DNA from: an uncultured Bacteroidales bacterium
GTDB lineage: Bacteria; Bacteroidota; Bacteroidia; Bacteroidales; UBA932
Direction of reading: 5' to 3'
Assembly: GCA_900318015.1 (NCBI GenBank)
Contig: ONJB01000019.1
Span: 1-38,624 of the forward strand
DNA length: 38,624 nt
Part shown: positions 16,901 to 24,410 of the stretch, piece by piece
Layout: the number at the start of each line of letters is the position of its first letter
How positions within the stretch are numbered: the first letter of the stretch is position 1
The notes under the pieces: model-generated
Databases searched by the model: none
What the model saw: the letters and a program-made list of their open reading frames with translations, nothing else
What the model was told of the DNA's origin: nothing
Position numbers and translations under genes: made by a program

Positions 16901-17604
16901 TCCAGACCATCACTCTCGGGTATGACTTCAAGCGTCTGTGGAAAAACGCTCCGTTCGGTCAGGCCCGTCTGTATGTCCAGGCCCAGAACCCGATTGTCTT
17001 CACCAAGTACAAGGGTCTCGACCCTGAGGTGGGCTCCTCCTCCGGTTTCGACAGCTGGGCGAAGGGCATCGACCTGGGCTTCTATCCGCAGGCCCGCGGC
17101 TTGCTCGTCGGCTTGAATATCTCCTTCGGTGGTGGCAGTCGCAAGAGTGCTGAACCCGCTCCGAGCACGTATGTCCCTGAGCGTATCGTGGAGAAGATCG
17201 TGGAGAAGGTTGTCGAGAAGCGGGTGGAAGTTCCCGTGGAGGTGGTCAAGGAAGTGAAGGTCCCCGGTGGTTCTTCCTTCAGCGGCACCTACGAGGACGA
17301 CCTGTTCTTCCTCATCAACCAGGCTGAGCTCCGTCCCGACGAGGCTTTCAAGCTGGGTCGGATCGCGCAGATCATGAAAGACAATCCGGATGCGAAGATT
17401 ACCGTCACCGGCCACGCCGACAGCGGTACCGGAACTGACGCCATCAACCAGACGCTCTCCGAGCAGCGCGCCCAGGTGGTGGTCGACATGCTCAAGAAGG
17501 CCGGCATCGCCGCCAGTCGCATCATCTCCAAGGCCGTCGGTGGCGACCGGGATGCTTCCATGTCTCCTGAGGCCAACCGCGTAGCCGTTTGCATTCTCAA
17601 ATAA
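13978..17604 (+). CDS. SusC-type TonB-dependent receptor fused to a C-terminal OmpA-like domain
   Basis: A 1208-residue outer-membrane glycan importer. A signal peptide ends at GAMAQ. A carboxypeptidase-regulatory-like domain covers about 22-95, a TonB-box-like EEVVVVGYGVQKKK follows, then the plug with the SusC signature (VNIRGMGTIG, APLYVIDGVAGG, IYGARGANGVILVTTKQGKG) and a long barrel. The barrel closes near residue 1051 (GLLVGLNISF), where SusC proteins normally end. Here a Glu/Val-rich linker follows (about 1060-1095), then an OmpA_C-like domain at about 1099-1208. D1148 in TGHADSG and R1164 in LSEQRAQVV occupy the positions that bind diaminopimelate in OmpA. The receptor may therefore be anchored to peptidoglycan. 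The start at 13978 is fixed by the signal peptide. SusD follows after 17 bases. Confidence 0.93.
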   Translation: MKSKLFASLVLLLMGFGAMAQTVRVTGTVKDAIGPVIGASVIESGTQNGTVTDFEGNFTLSVQQGSSIEISSIGYRTQVLAVTGPNHFDVLLEEDTELLEEVVVVGYGVQKKKLVTGSTVQVKGDDLVKLNSTSALGAMQSSSPGVSIMNSSGQPGSGYNVNIRGMGTIGSYAPLYVIDGVAGGDINSLNPSDIESIDVLKDAASCAIYGARGANGVILVTTKQGKGDKYVVTYDGFYGIQNVQRMPELLNAQQYMDIQDQVSFNMGKDPIDWAGILNPTLYNDIKSGAFKGTNWLDAIRNVNAPNTNHAINVVGGSDRSKFSMGVSYTHQEGIFGKPVASNYKRFTVRLNSDHVLWRENGLDIITLGENMTFNTNQRGGIGTGNHYWNDVYNMLAANPLVPIYQPDGSYTEYDWLSNSGIWALDSYTSNPIAAMTYSSRGNNDSHGYGLTLSGNLRVQPIKGLTWKSQFNYRMSASTYRDYSMVYKLTNYAFLDTDSVSQSASAGWSWSWENTVNYVFNLADKHHFDALVGSTLEHSGFGESVNASNSEVLWPNLWKYAYVGNTAGDPSKDNVGGSTWGDSGLASFFGRINYDYAEKYMLSLILRRDGSSNFMRGHRWGTFPSVSAGWVITNEPWWNVRAIDFLKFRGSWGQNGNCNVSNFQYLSTVSVGAADGGYSFYTGPTSTTSGTGAYADKLANPDITWETSQQLDLGFDARLFRNRFNVAFDWYQKDTKDWLVNAPIMGHFGANAPYINGGDVRNTGVELALNWNDAIGQDFSYNVGVNVAHNKNKVTRIANDEGIFHGPGNVVQGIAEMYRAQVGYPIGYFWTYKSDGVFQNQQEIDDWVAAGKGTIQDQLVPGDLKFVDINKDGVINDADKTMTGDPNPDWNLGVNFSVYFKGFDFAVSGYGMFGQQVFRAYRRYSDSQWNNYTTEVYSYWHGEGTSNHFPRLVAGTNYNFMNNSDIFIEDADFFRIQTITLGYDFKRLWKNAPFGQARLYVQAQNPIVFTKYKGLDPEVGSSSGFDSWAKGIDLGFYPQARGLLVGLNISFGGGSRKSAEPAPSTYVPERIVEKIVEKVVEKRVEVPVEVVKEVKVPGGSSFSGTYEDDLFFLINQAELRPDEAFKLGRIAQIMKDNPDAKITVTGHADSGTGTDAINQTLSEQRAQVVVDMLKKAGIAASRIISKAVGGDRDASMSPEANRVAVCILK

Positions 17605-17621
17605 TCAAGAACGAAAGCGTT

Positions 17622-19406
17622 ATGAAAAATATGAAGAAAATTGCGGCCCTGGCCGTCCTCGCTTTCTCGTTTGCATCCTGCGAGTCCTTCCTGGATACCA
17701 CCAACTACTGGTCCAAGGACAGCAGTAACTTCCCGGTGAACGCTACGGATGCCGAGCAGATGCTCGCCGGCATCTACAACAACCTGAACGTCTCCATCGG
17801 CAACAACGTCCATGTGAACCACTTCCTGTGGTCCGTGGCGGCGTCCGACGACGCGCTCGGCGGCGGTGGCGCGAACGACCAGACCATGCAGGCCGAAGAC
17901 CTCCTGTTGAACTTCGGCACCGATATGTACAACAACTTCTACGTGGACCGTTACAAGGGTATCGCGCGTGCGAACGCGGCCATCGAGGCAATGCCCAACT
18001 GCGGTGTCGCGGAACTCAATCAGTACATGGGTGAAGCTTTCTTCCTCCGTGCCTGGTACTATTACGAACTGGCTTCCATGTTCGGCAATATCCCTTGCCC
18101 GGTGTCCTCCCAGGCCGACCCGACCCAGCCGCAGATCAGCGGCGAGGCGCTCTGGGGCCAGATCATCGAGGACTGCAAGATAGCAGCCGACATCATGCCC
18201 GCACGGCAGTCCGCCGGTGACGGCCATGTGGACAAGTACGCTGCCGAGGCGCTCCTCGGCCGCGCTTACCTGTTCGCGTCCGGTTTCTATGGCCTGAATG
18301 ATATCACGCTTCCTGCTTACGAGAACGAGGCCATCGGCATCAGCATCGCCGAGGGTACCAAGATCACGAAGTCTGAAGTGGGTGCCTACATCACCGACTG
18401 CGTGAACAATTCCGGTTATTCCCTCGTAAGTGACTACCACAACCTCTGGGCGTACACGAACAAGTGCTCTATCGAGGATGAGAAGAATCCTTGGCACGGC
18501 CACGGTTACCAGTGGGTGGAGAATGACGGTGCCCGGAACCCGGAGGCCATGTTCATGATCAAGTTCAACACCCAGCCTTCCTGGGGAACCACCATCGGCT
18601 ATTCCAACCAGACCGCCCTGTTCATGGGTATCCGCGGACAGAGCCTCGACAACGGCGAGTGCATGCCGTTCGGCACCGGCTGGGGCATGTGCCCGGTCAA
18701 TCCTTCCCTGGTCTCCGACTGGAAGGCCCTCGAACCGAACGACGCCCGTCTGGACGCCTCCATCATCGATGTCAAGGACTTCAGCGGCACCTATGTGTTC
18801 GGCGGAGACTCCAACATCCAGGAGAGCGGTTTCTACCAGACCAAGACCATGCCGGTCATCGCCTGGAGCGAGGAGAACGGCAAGTACATGAAGTCCTTCA
18901 CGAACGTGATGTTCCCGGGCCTGACCTGGTCTTCCGGAAACGAGGACAACTTCCAGCTGAACAGCGTCAATGACATGGTGCTGATCCGCTTCGCCGAGGT
19001 CCTGCTGATGGATGCCGAGATCAACGGCAACCAGGCTTCGTTCGACAAGGTCCGCCAGCGCGCCGGCCTTCCTTCCAAGCCGCTCAACGAGGAGAACCTC
19101 CGCAACGAGCGCCGTTGGGAATTCGCTTTCGAGGGCATCCGGTTCAATGACCTCCGCCGCTACGGCGAGAGCTATGCCGTCGCTGCCTTGAACAAGCAGG
19201 AGGGTGTCCCTGTGTACAACAGCGGTGTGCTGGGAACGAACAACGCTTCCAAGTACAACGGTGGTTACGGTGAACGTTACAAGGCCACCAAGGGCTTCGC
19301 TCCGCTCCCGAGCAGTCAGATTTCCCTGTCTGCCGGTGCCGGCGAAGAGTACAAGTTCACCCAGAATGAAGGCTGGGGTTCCCAGTACGATTTTCCGGGT
19401 TGGTAG
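17622..19406 (+). CDS. SusD/RagB-type glycan-binding lipoprotein
   Basis: A 594-residue surface lipoprotein (MKNMKKIAALAVLAFSFASC) that forms the lid of the SusC importer and captures oligosaccharide. SusD landmarks are seen: FLDTTNYW and NATDAEQMLAGIYNNLN near the N-terminus, TPR-like helices including GEAFFLRAWYYYELASMFGNIP, and the C-terminal RNERRWEFAFEGIRFNDLRRYGE. An in-frame upstream ATG at 17589 would overlap the SusC coding end and spoil the signal peptide, so 17622 is preferred. Codons are rich in GGT and CGT like those of SusC, fitting high expression. The ligand is inferred to be mannan or glucomannan oligosaccharide from the neighbours. Confidence 0.92.
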   Translation: MKNMKKIAALAVLAFSFASCESFLDTTNYWSKDSSNFPVNATDAEQMLAGIYNNLNVSIGNNVHVNHFLWSVAASDDALGGGGANDQTMQAEDLLLNFGTDMYNNFYVDRYKGIARANAAIEAMPNCGVAELNQYMGEAFFLRAWYYYELASMFGNIPCPVSSQADPTQPQISGEALWGQIIEDCKIAADIMPARQSAGDGHVDKYAAEALLGRAYLFASGFYGLNDITLPAYENEAIGISIAEGTKITKSEVGAYITDCVNNSGYSLVSDYHNLWAYTNKCSIEDEKNPWHGHGYQWVENDGARNPEAMFMIKFNTQPSWGTTIGYSNQTALFMGIRGQSLDNGECMPFGTGWGMCPVNPSLVSDWKALEPNDARLDASIIDVKDFSGTYVFGGDSNIQESGFYQTKTMPVIAWSEENGKYMKSFTNVMFPGLTWSSGNEDNFQLNSVNDMVLIRFAEVLLMDAEINGNQASFDKVRQRAGLPSKPLNEENLRNERRWEFAFEGIRFNDLRRYGESYAVAALNKQEGVPVYNSGVLGTNNASKYNGGYGERYKATKGFAPLPSSQISLSAGAGEEYKFTQNEGWGSQYDFPGW

Positions 19407-19440
19407 CAGATCCTTCCTCATCATTTAAATGATCAGCATT

Positions 19441-20892
19441 ATGAAGAAAATCTTATACTTCGCAATCGCTGCCGTCACCGGTCTCGTTCTCGCATCCTGC
19501 CAGCCGACGGTCCTTGAGAGCCCGAAAGCCGATTCTCCCATCGCGGCCAACGCGTTGCAGAGCGCTTTCGTGATCGACGGACAGTACGCTGACGCGGCCT
19601 GCACGGTCCCTCAAGCGGACGGCAACTATATCAAGTATCACACTTCTCCGGCCCGTACCGTCCAGATCTCCACGACCAAGTCGGACGGCTCCAAGAATGT
19701 GCTCGTCACCGGTGCTGCCGGCGTGTTCAACATCACGCCCCGGCGCGGTCAGGATTCCAACCAGCCGTTCACGGTGTCCACGATCAACCAGGACGCTTCG
19801 GTCGTTTCCTTTGACAGCTCCGTCAACGTGTATGTCCCGGCCGACCTCGCTCCCGAGGTGAAGGTCCTCACCGGCGAGTCCGGTTCCAAGGCTTGGAAGT
19901 GGTACGCGGTCGATGGCGCCTGCTGGGGCAATGCCGGTTATAATGCCGGCAAGGCCGCTTCTCCGACCGACATCCCCGGCAAGTGGTGGGGCTGCACCCC
20001 TGAGCAGCTGGAGACCGAGCAGGTCCAGCATGCTGGCGGAACGGTGTACGGCTATGGTGATGAGAATGCCTACATGATCTTCAACGAAGACGGTGAGTGC
20101 ATCTCCTACAAAGCCGACGGTACGCAGATCGCCAAGGGTTCCTATACCTTCAAGAATTACACCCCGGATGGAAGCGGTTCCGGTTACGGCTACGGCACGA
20201 TCGAAACCACCGATGCTCCGATCCTGTTCCCGTTTGACATCAATACGGAAGGCAAGCGTACGAACGCTTTCCACGTCGCCTATGTCGATCCCAATGTCCT
20301 CGCCCTGATCAGTGACAAGGGCGCGGGCGACTGGGGCGAGTGCACCTGGTGGCGTTTCAAGAACGCTTCTGATGCGGACGCCGCCCTCGCGGGCAACGGC
20401 CAGCGCTCCTGGACCTGGAATACGATCGACGGCGCGACCTGGGGCAATGCCGGTTACAATGGCGGCCTGGCCAATGCGGCCGGCGACATCCCTGGCAAGT
20501 GGTGGGGTTGCACCCCCGAGCAGCTCGAGACCGAGCAGCTGGCCCACTCCGGCGGTGTGGTCTACGGCTATGGCAGCGACGACGCCTACATGGTGTTCGA
20601 CAGCGCCAACGGTACGGTCACTTCCTATAAGGCCGACGGTTCCCAGATTGCGTCTTCCCCTTACGAGGTGTCGGCATTCGACATGAATCCGGCCCTCTTC
20701 AAGAAGGGCACGATCACCACGACGGGTGGTTCGGGTATCCTGTTCCCGTTTGCCATCAACCAGAATGGTGCGGTGACGACCGAGTACGAGATCGTCTATC
20801 TGGACGGCACCCTCATGTCGCTCATCGGCAACTACGCCGGCAGCGGCGACTGGGGTGAGTGCACCTGGTGGCGGTTCAAACCCAAGAACTAA
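19441..20892 (+). CDS. SusE-position surface glycan-binding lipoprotein with two internal repeats
   Basis: A 483-residue lipoprotein with lipid-acceptor C20 (LVLASC), from the ATG at 19441; an in-frame ATG at 19429 would add four residues. I do not recognise a named family. Residues 25-145 look like an Ig-like domain. Two copies of a roughly 160-residue unit follow, at about 148-306 and 320-483. Each starts with a W-rich strand, contains WGNAGYN, IPGKWWGCTPEQLETEQ and YGYG plus AYM, and ends GDWGECTWWRFK. Exposed Trp residues and position directly after SusD point to a surface glycan-binding protein with two similar sites. A strong terminator follows 18 bases after the stop. Confidence 0.82.
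   Translation: MKKILYFAIAAVTGLVLASCQPTVLESPKADSPIAANALQSAFVIDGQYADAACTVPQADGNYIKYHTSPARTVQISTTKSDGSKNVLVTGAAGVFNITPRRGQDSNQPFTVSTINQDASVVSFDSSVNVYVPADLAPEVKVLTGESGSKAWKWYAVDGACWGNAGYNAGKAASPTDIPGKWWGCTPEQLETEQVQHAGGTVYGYGDENAYMIFNEDGECISYKADGTQIAKGSYTFKNYTPDGSGSGYGYGTIETTDAPILFPFDINTEGKRTNAFHVAYVDPNVLALISDKGAGDWGECTWWRFKNASDADAALAGNGQRSWTWNTIDGATWGNAGYNGGLANAAGDIPGKWWGCTPEQLETEQLAHSGGVVYGYGSDDAYMVFDSANGTVTSYKADGSQIASSPYEVSAFDMNPALFKKGTITTTGGSGILFPFAINQNGAVTTEYEIVYLDGTLMSLIGNYAGSGDWGECTWWRFKPKN
19885..20877 (+). repeat. Tandem in-frame duplication inside the SusE-position gene
   Basis: Unit 1 covers about 19885-20361 and unit 2 about 20401-20877. They share long protein identities such as IPGKWWGCTPEQLETEQ and GDWGECTWWRFK, plus conserved nucleotide stretches around the WWGCTPEQLETEQ codons. 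The middle of each unit has diverged, so the duplication is not recent. Confidence 0.8.
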
Positions 20893-20910
20893 CGCATCTC
20901 TTTTCTCACG

Positions 20911-20943
20911 AAGGCAGCCGCTTCGGGCGGCTGCCTTTTTCCC
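20911..20943 (+). terminator. Rho-independent terminator after the SusCD block
   Basis: AAGGCAGCCGC (20911-20921) pairs perfectly with 20927-20937 around a TTCGG loop and is followed by a T-rich run (20936-20943). It separates the SusCD block from the DUF6057-type region, whose first ATG is 14 bases past the T-run. Confidence 0.85.
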
Positions 20944-20956
20944 TTTTCAGATCCAA

Positions 20957-22420
20957 ATGGACCGGGTAAACAAAGCGGCGCTGTCCACCCTGTTGGGCGT
21001 GGGGGTCTTTGCCTTCTGGATGGGATTGTATCCACAGGCCTTGAACTACCACGAGCAGAACCAGCTGTTCCTCTTCACCGGGGACTATTTCCGGGAGCGC
21101 ATGGCGCTGCCGGGCGGTTTTGCGGACTGGCTGTCGGAGTTCCTCGTGCAGCTGTTCTATTACCGCTGGTCGGGTGCGCTCGTCCTGGCCGTGCTGGCCG
21201 TCCTGCTGCAACTGGCCGTCTGGCGGTCCGCAGGCTGTGTGGACAAGCGGGGAAGCAGGAGCCTCTATGCCTTGAGCTTCCTTCCCTCACTCCTGATGCT
21301 CGTGCATATGGGCAACATGGAAGTGCTGGTGAGCTACCCCGTCGCTTTGCTCCTGTCCGTTTCCCTATGCCCGGTTTTCGCCCGGGCTGGTTGGCACCGG
21401 CTCTGGCTGATCCCGCTCGGATGGTGGCTGGCCGGTCCGGTGATTATCGTACCGATCCTGTTCTCCGTCCTCCTGGGTCGGAAATGGAAGGATGTCCTGG
21501 TCCTCGTATTCACGGCCCTGGTCTATTACGCCGGTTACCGGCTGCTGGCCGCGCAGTACCCGATGCGGGATGCCTTCTTCGGCGTCAACTATACCCGGAT
21601 CCGCGAGATGCTACCTGCCTTGCAAGTCATCATCCCGCTGATGGCGCTCGGATGCATCTTCGGATGCGGACTTCCCATGAAGAAAACGGTCCCGACCATC
21701 CTGGATTGGGCGCTGTTTGCCGTCCTGGTGCTGGGAACCGCCCTTGGCGTCCGGCAGGCTTATGACCGGGATGCCTATGAGGTGCTCGCTTATGACGACC
21801 TCATCCGCCACGAGCGGTATCAGGAAGTGATCAAACGGGCGGAAAAGTATCAGCCGCCCACCCCTGTCAGTGCGTGTTCTGTCAATTTCAGCCTGTTCAT
21901 GAACGGGCAGCTCTCGGCCCGCCTGCCGGAGTTCTACCAGTGTGGCACGCAAGGGCTCGTGCTGCCTTCCATCCGGGACAACGTGTCGGATCTCACGTCG
22001 GCCGAGCTGCTCTGGATGATGGGCATGCCCAACATTACCCTCCAGTATTATTTCGATTCGATGGAGTCCATTGAAAACGGACGCCTGAGCGGCCGCTTCC
22101 TCTCCCGGATGGCCGACTGCAACCTCGTCAACGGATGGTACGGGCCGGCCGAAAAGTATCTGGACCTGCTCTCGCACAGTCTCTTTTACCGCAAGTCCGC
22201 CCTCCGGAGGAAGGAAATGCTCCGGGACGAGGCGGCGGTGAACGCGGATCCGGTCTATGCTTATGTCCGATCCGTCCGTTTCCGCGACGACTTCATCACG
22301 GGATATGACCGTCTGGACCTGATGATGGCTATCCTGTACAACCAGAACGAGAATAACTTCATGGCTGCCGAGTACTACAATGTCTGGCAGCGTCTCAAGC
22401 AGATGGAGGGCCAGCGATGA
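20957..22420 (+). CDS. DUF6057-type multi-TM protein, module 1 (short C-terminus)
   Basis: A 487-residue inner-membrane protein of a Bacteroidota-specific type I recognise as DUF6057; its function is unknown. The N-terminus reads LYPQALNYHEQNQLFLFTGDYFRERMALPGGFADWLSEFLVQLFYY, matching the minus-strand copy at 30172-31926. About eight hydrophobic helices end near residue 275. A soluble helical domain follows with TPR-like character (RMADCNLVNGWYGPAEKYLDLL). Compared with the other copies it stops early and lacks the terminal TYWxYxYY segment. I chose the ATG at 20957 because upstream codons overlap the terminator. Its end overlaps the next start (ATGA), so it is coupled to a CxxCH propeller lipoprotein. 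Confidence 0.75.
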   Translation: MDRVNKAALSTLLGVGVFAFWMGLYPQALNYHEQNQLFLFTGDYFRERMALPGGFADWLSEFLVQLFYYRWSGALVLAVLAVLLQLAVWRSAGCVDKRGSRSLYALSFLPSLLMLVHMGNMEVLVSYPVALLLSVSLCPVFARAGWHRLWLIPLGWWLAGPVIIVPILFSVLLGRKWKDVLVLVFTALVYYAGYRLLAAQYPMRDAFFGVNYTRIREMLPALQVIIPLMALGCIFGCGLPMKKTVPTILDWALFAVLVLGTALGVRQAYDRDAYEVLAYDDLIRHERYQEVIKRAEKYQPPTPVSACSVNFSLFMNGQLSARLPEFYQCGTQGLVLPSIRDNVSDLTSAELLWMMGMPNITLQYYFDSMESIENGRLSGRFLSRMADCNLVNGWYGPAEKYLDLLSHSLFYRKSALRRKEMLRDEAAVNADPVYAYVRSVRFRDDFITGYDRLDLMMAILYNQNENNFMAAEYYNVWQRLKQMEGQR

Positions 22421-23868
22421 AAAGATGGATCCCGCTGTTGGCGGCCTTGTTGACGGTCGCGGCCTGCAAAGGAAGCACATCCTACGTGGATCTGCTTCCG
22501 GACATCTATCCCGATTACATCGGTGTGACGGTTCCCGCCGGGATCGCGCCGATGGATTTCAACCTCCCGGCGGAGTATGACCGCGTCCTGGTCCAGGTGA
22601 CCGGAAGCAATGGCGGTTCCCTGAAGGTTCAGGGCAAATGGGCGCGATTCCCGCTCCGTGCCTGGCGGAAGCTCACCGGACAGAATGCCGGCGGAACGCT
22701 TCAATTCACGGTCTTGGGACGGAAAGACGGTCAATGGACGCAGTGGCGCGACTTTGTCATGTACGTCAGCGATGCGCCGCTGACCGATTACGGCGTCACG
22801 TACCGCAAGATTGCCCCGGGCTATACCACCTACAGCCGCATCGGCCTTTATCAGCGTGATATCCACAGTTTCCAGGAAGAACCCATCATCGAGAGCACGC
22901 TCACGCCCGGTCAGTGCATGAACTGCCATACCGCCAATGCCACGGACCCTTCCCAGTTCCTCTTCCATCTGCGCGGCAAACACGGCGCGACCCTGGTCCA
23001 GCAGGATGGGCACCGGGAGTGGGTGACGACCAAGACAGACAGCACCCTGGGCAACATGGCCTATTGCTACTGGCATCCCGGAGGACGTTGGGTCGCCGGT
23101 TCCATCAATCCGGTCCGCCAGTGCTTCTGGACGGGTGACCAGCAGCCCATCGAAGTGTTCGACACCGCCTCCGACCTGGTGGTGATGGACCTGCGGGACC
23201 ATTCCCTCATCGTGGACCCGCGCTTGACCACGGAGGACTGGCTGGAGTCATCTCCTGCTTTCACCCCGGATGGGAAAACCCTTTATTTCTGCAAGGCAAA
23301 GGCTTACGATGTCCCCCGGCAAGTGGACAGCATCCGGTATGACCTGATGCGGGTGTCCTTCGATGCCGAAACAGGTGCGTTTGGGGAGATCGAAACCGTT
23401 ATTCCGTCCAGCGGAAACGGCCGCAGCGTCAGTTTCCCCCGTCCTTCCTACGACGGTCGGTGGTTGATGTACAACGAGTCGGATTTCGGCGTCTTCCCGA
23501 TCGACCACAAGGAGGCCGACCTCTGGCTGATGGACCTGGCGACGGGGCAGACGCGGCCCATCGACGAGGTGAACAGCCCCTTGTCGGAGAGTTTCCACAA
23601 CTGGAGTTCCGACAGCCGTTGGTTCCTTTTCTCCAGCCGGCGGGACGATGGGTTATACGTCCAGGTTTACCTCGCTTCCATCGATGAGAACGGGCGCTGC
23701 ACCAAGCCCTTCGTGCTTCCGCAGCGGAATCCCCGGAAGTTCTATCACGATATCATGCAATCCTACAATGCACCCGATTTCACCAACGCGCGGGTGCGCT
23801 TCGACACCCGCGGGGTATACCGCGAAGTGTTCTCCGACCAACGTGTCCAAGCTACTGTCAAGCCATGA
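22417..23868 (+). CDS. CxxCH beta-propeller (PD40-like) lipoprotein, module 1
   Basis: A 483-residue lipoprotein with lipid-acceptor C17. The N-terminal third is a conserved domain of unknown function starting IYPDYIGVTVPAGIAPMDF. Next comes CMNCH at 167-171, a single c-type haem-binding motif, followed by LRGKHGATLVQQDG. The rest carries TolB/PD40-like propeller repeats (SSPAFTPDGKTLYFCKAK, FPRPSYDGRWLMYNE, NWSSDSRWFLFSSRRDDG). Two full-length paralogues lie in this window. A periplasmic or surface redox or ligand-binding role is possible; covalent haem attachment is inferred from the motif alone. It is translationally coupled to the DUF6057-type gene before it and lies four bases from the gene after it if the ATG at 23865 is used as overlap. 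Confidence 0.75.
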   Translation: MKRWIPLLAALLTVAACKGSTSYVDLLPDIYPDYIGVTVPAGIAPMDFNLPAEYDRVLVQVTGSNGGSLKVQGKWARFPLRAWRKLTGQNAGGTLQFTVLGRKDGQWTQWRDFVMYVSDAPLTDYGVTYRKIAPGYTTYSRIGLYQRDIHSFQEEPIIESTLTPGQCMNCHTANATDPSQFLFHLRGKHGATLVQQDGHREWVTTKTDSTLGNMAYCYWHPGGRWVAGSINPVRQCFWTGDQQPIEVFDTASDLVVMDLRDHSLIVDPRLTTEDWLESSPAFTPDGKTLYFCKAKAYDVPRQVDSIRYDLMRVSFDAETGAFGEIETVIPSSGNGRSVSFPRPSYDGRWLMYNESDFGVFPIDHKEADLWLMDLATGQTRPIDEVNSPLSESFHNWSSDSRWFLFSSRRDDGLYVQVYLASIDENGRCTKPFVLPQRNPRKFYHDIMQSYNAPDFTNARVRFDTRGVYREVFSDQRVQATVKP

Positions 23869-24407
23869 AAAAAGCATTGATTCTTCTCTTCGCCCTCTCG
23901 TCCGTCCTGTTCTTCTCCTGCGGACGCAACGACCAGTACCGCATCCACGGGCGGGTGACGGCCAATGACCTGGAAGACATGCAGATCTTCCTCGTTCCCC
24001 TGGGCCATGAGACGGCGGAGTTCGTCGATTCCGTCCACATCCATAATCACGAGTTCTTCTTCAAGGGCAAGGAACACTGGATGTGCGAGATTCGCCTGGG
24101 CAAGTACCACCGCGACAAGGGGCAGAACCTGCTCGTGGTCACGGAACCGGGCGACATCTATGTGACCATCGGCCCGGACAGCTCCGGTGGCGGCACGCCC
24201 CAGAACGACAGCCTGCAGGTGTGGAAGGACCTGACCATCGCCCGGAACAAGGTTTTCGGCCCGCTGTATGACGCCGGGCGGAAAGCGGAAGCCGATTCCG
24301 TGCACAATGCCTACAAGGAGCGCACACGTGAACTCGCCCGCAATGTCGGAGAAGAAAGCATCCTTGGCGCGTTCCTGTTGAATCTTTATCCTGTTCCTGC
24401 GGAGTAA
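23865..24407 (+). CDS. DUF4369-like lipoprotein
   Basis: A 180-residue lipoprotein (signal ending VLFFSC, lipid-acceptor C19), starting in an ATGA overlap with the preceding stop. The body (YRIHGRVTANDLEDMQIFLV, then NHEFFFKGKE and PGDIYVTIGPDSSGGGTPQND) resembles the DUF4369 domain that usually sits in front of a thioredoxin domain in Bacteroidota thiol:disulfide proteins. Here the protein ends after a short helical segment and has no CxxC thioredoxin part. Whether it serves the CxxCH proteins beside it, for example in keeping their cysteines reduced with a separate partner, is speculation. It lies three bases before the next gene, in the same operon. Confidence 0.66.
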   Translation: MKKALILLFALSSVLFFSCGRNDQYRIHGRVTANDLEDMQIFLVPLGHETAEFVDSVHIHNHEFFFKGKEHWMCEIRLGKYHRDKGQNLLVVTEPGDIYVTIGPDSSGGGTPQNDSLQVWKDLTIARNKVFGPLYDAGRKAEADSVHNAYKERTRELARNVGEESILGAFLLNLYPVPAE

Positions 24408-24410
24408 GCC

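Noticed and set aside
17160-17270. Frameshift or misassembly between SusC and a separate OmpA gene
   Set aside because: The frame is continuous, the linker is a natural repetitive VEK/VEV sequence in frame, and SusD follows at normal distance. I kept it as a real fusion but listed the read check.
14539-17415. Long minus-strand open frame (958 codons) opposite the SusC gene
   Set aside because: It is an antisense shadow caused by GC-rich codon use; composition is low in hydrophobic structure and no family features are seen. The plus strand encodes a clear SusC.
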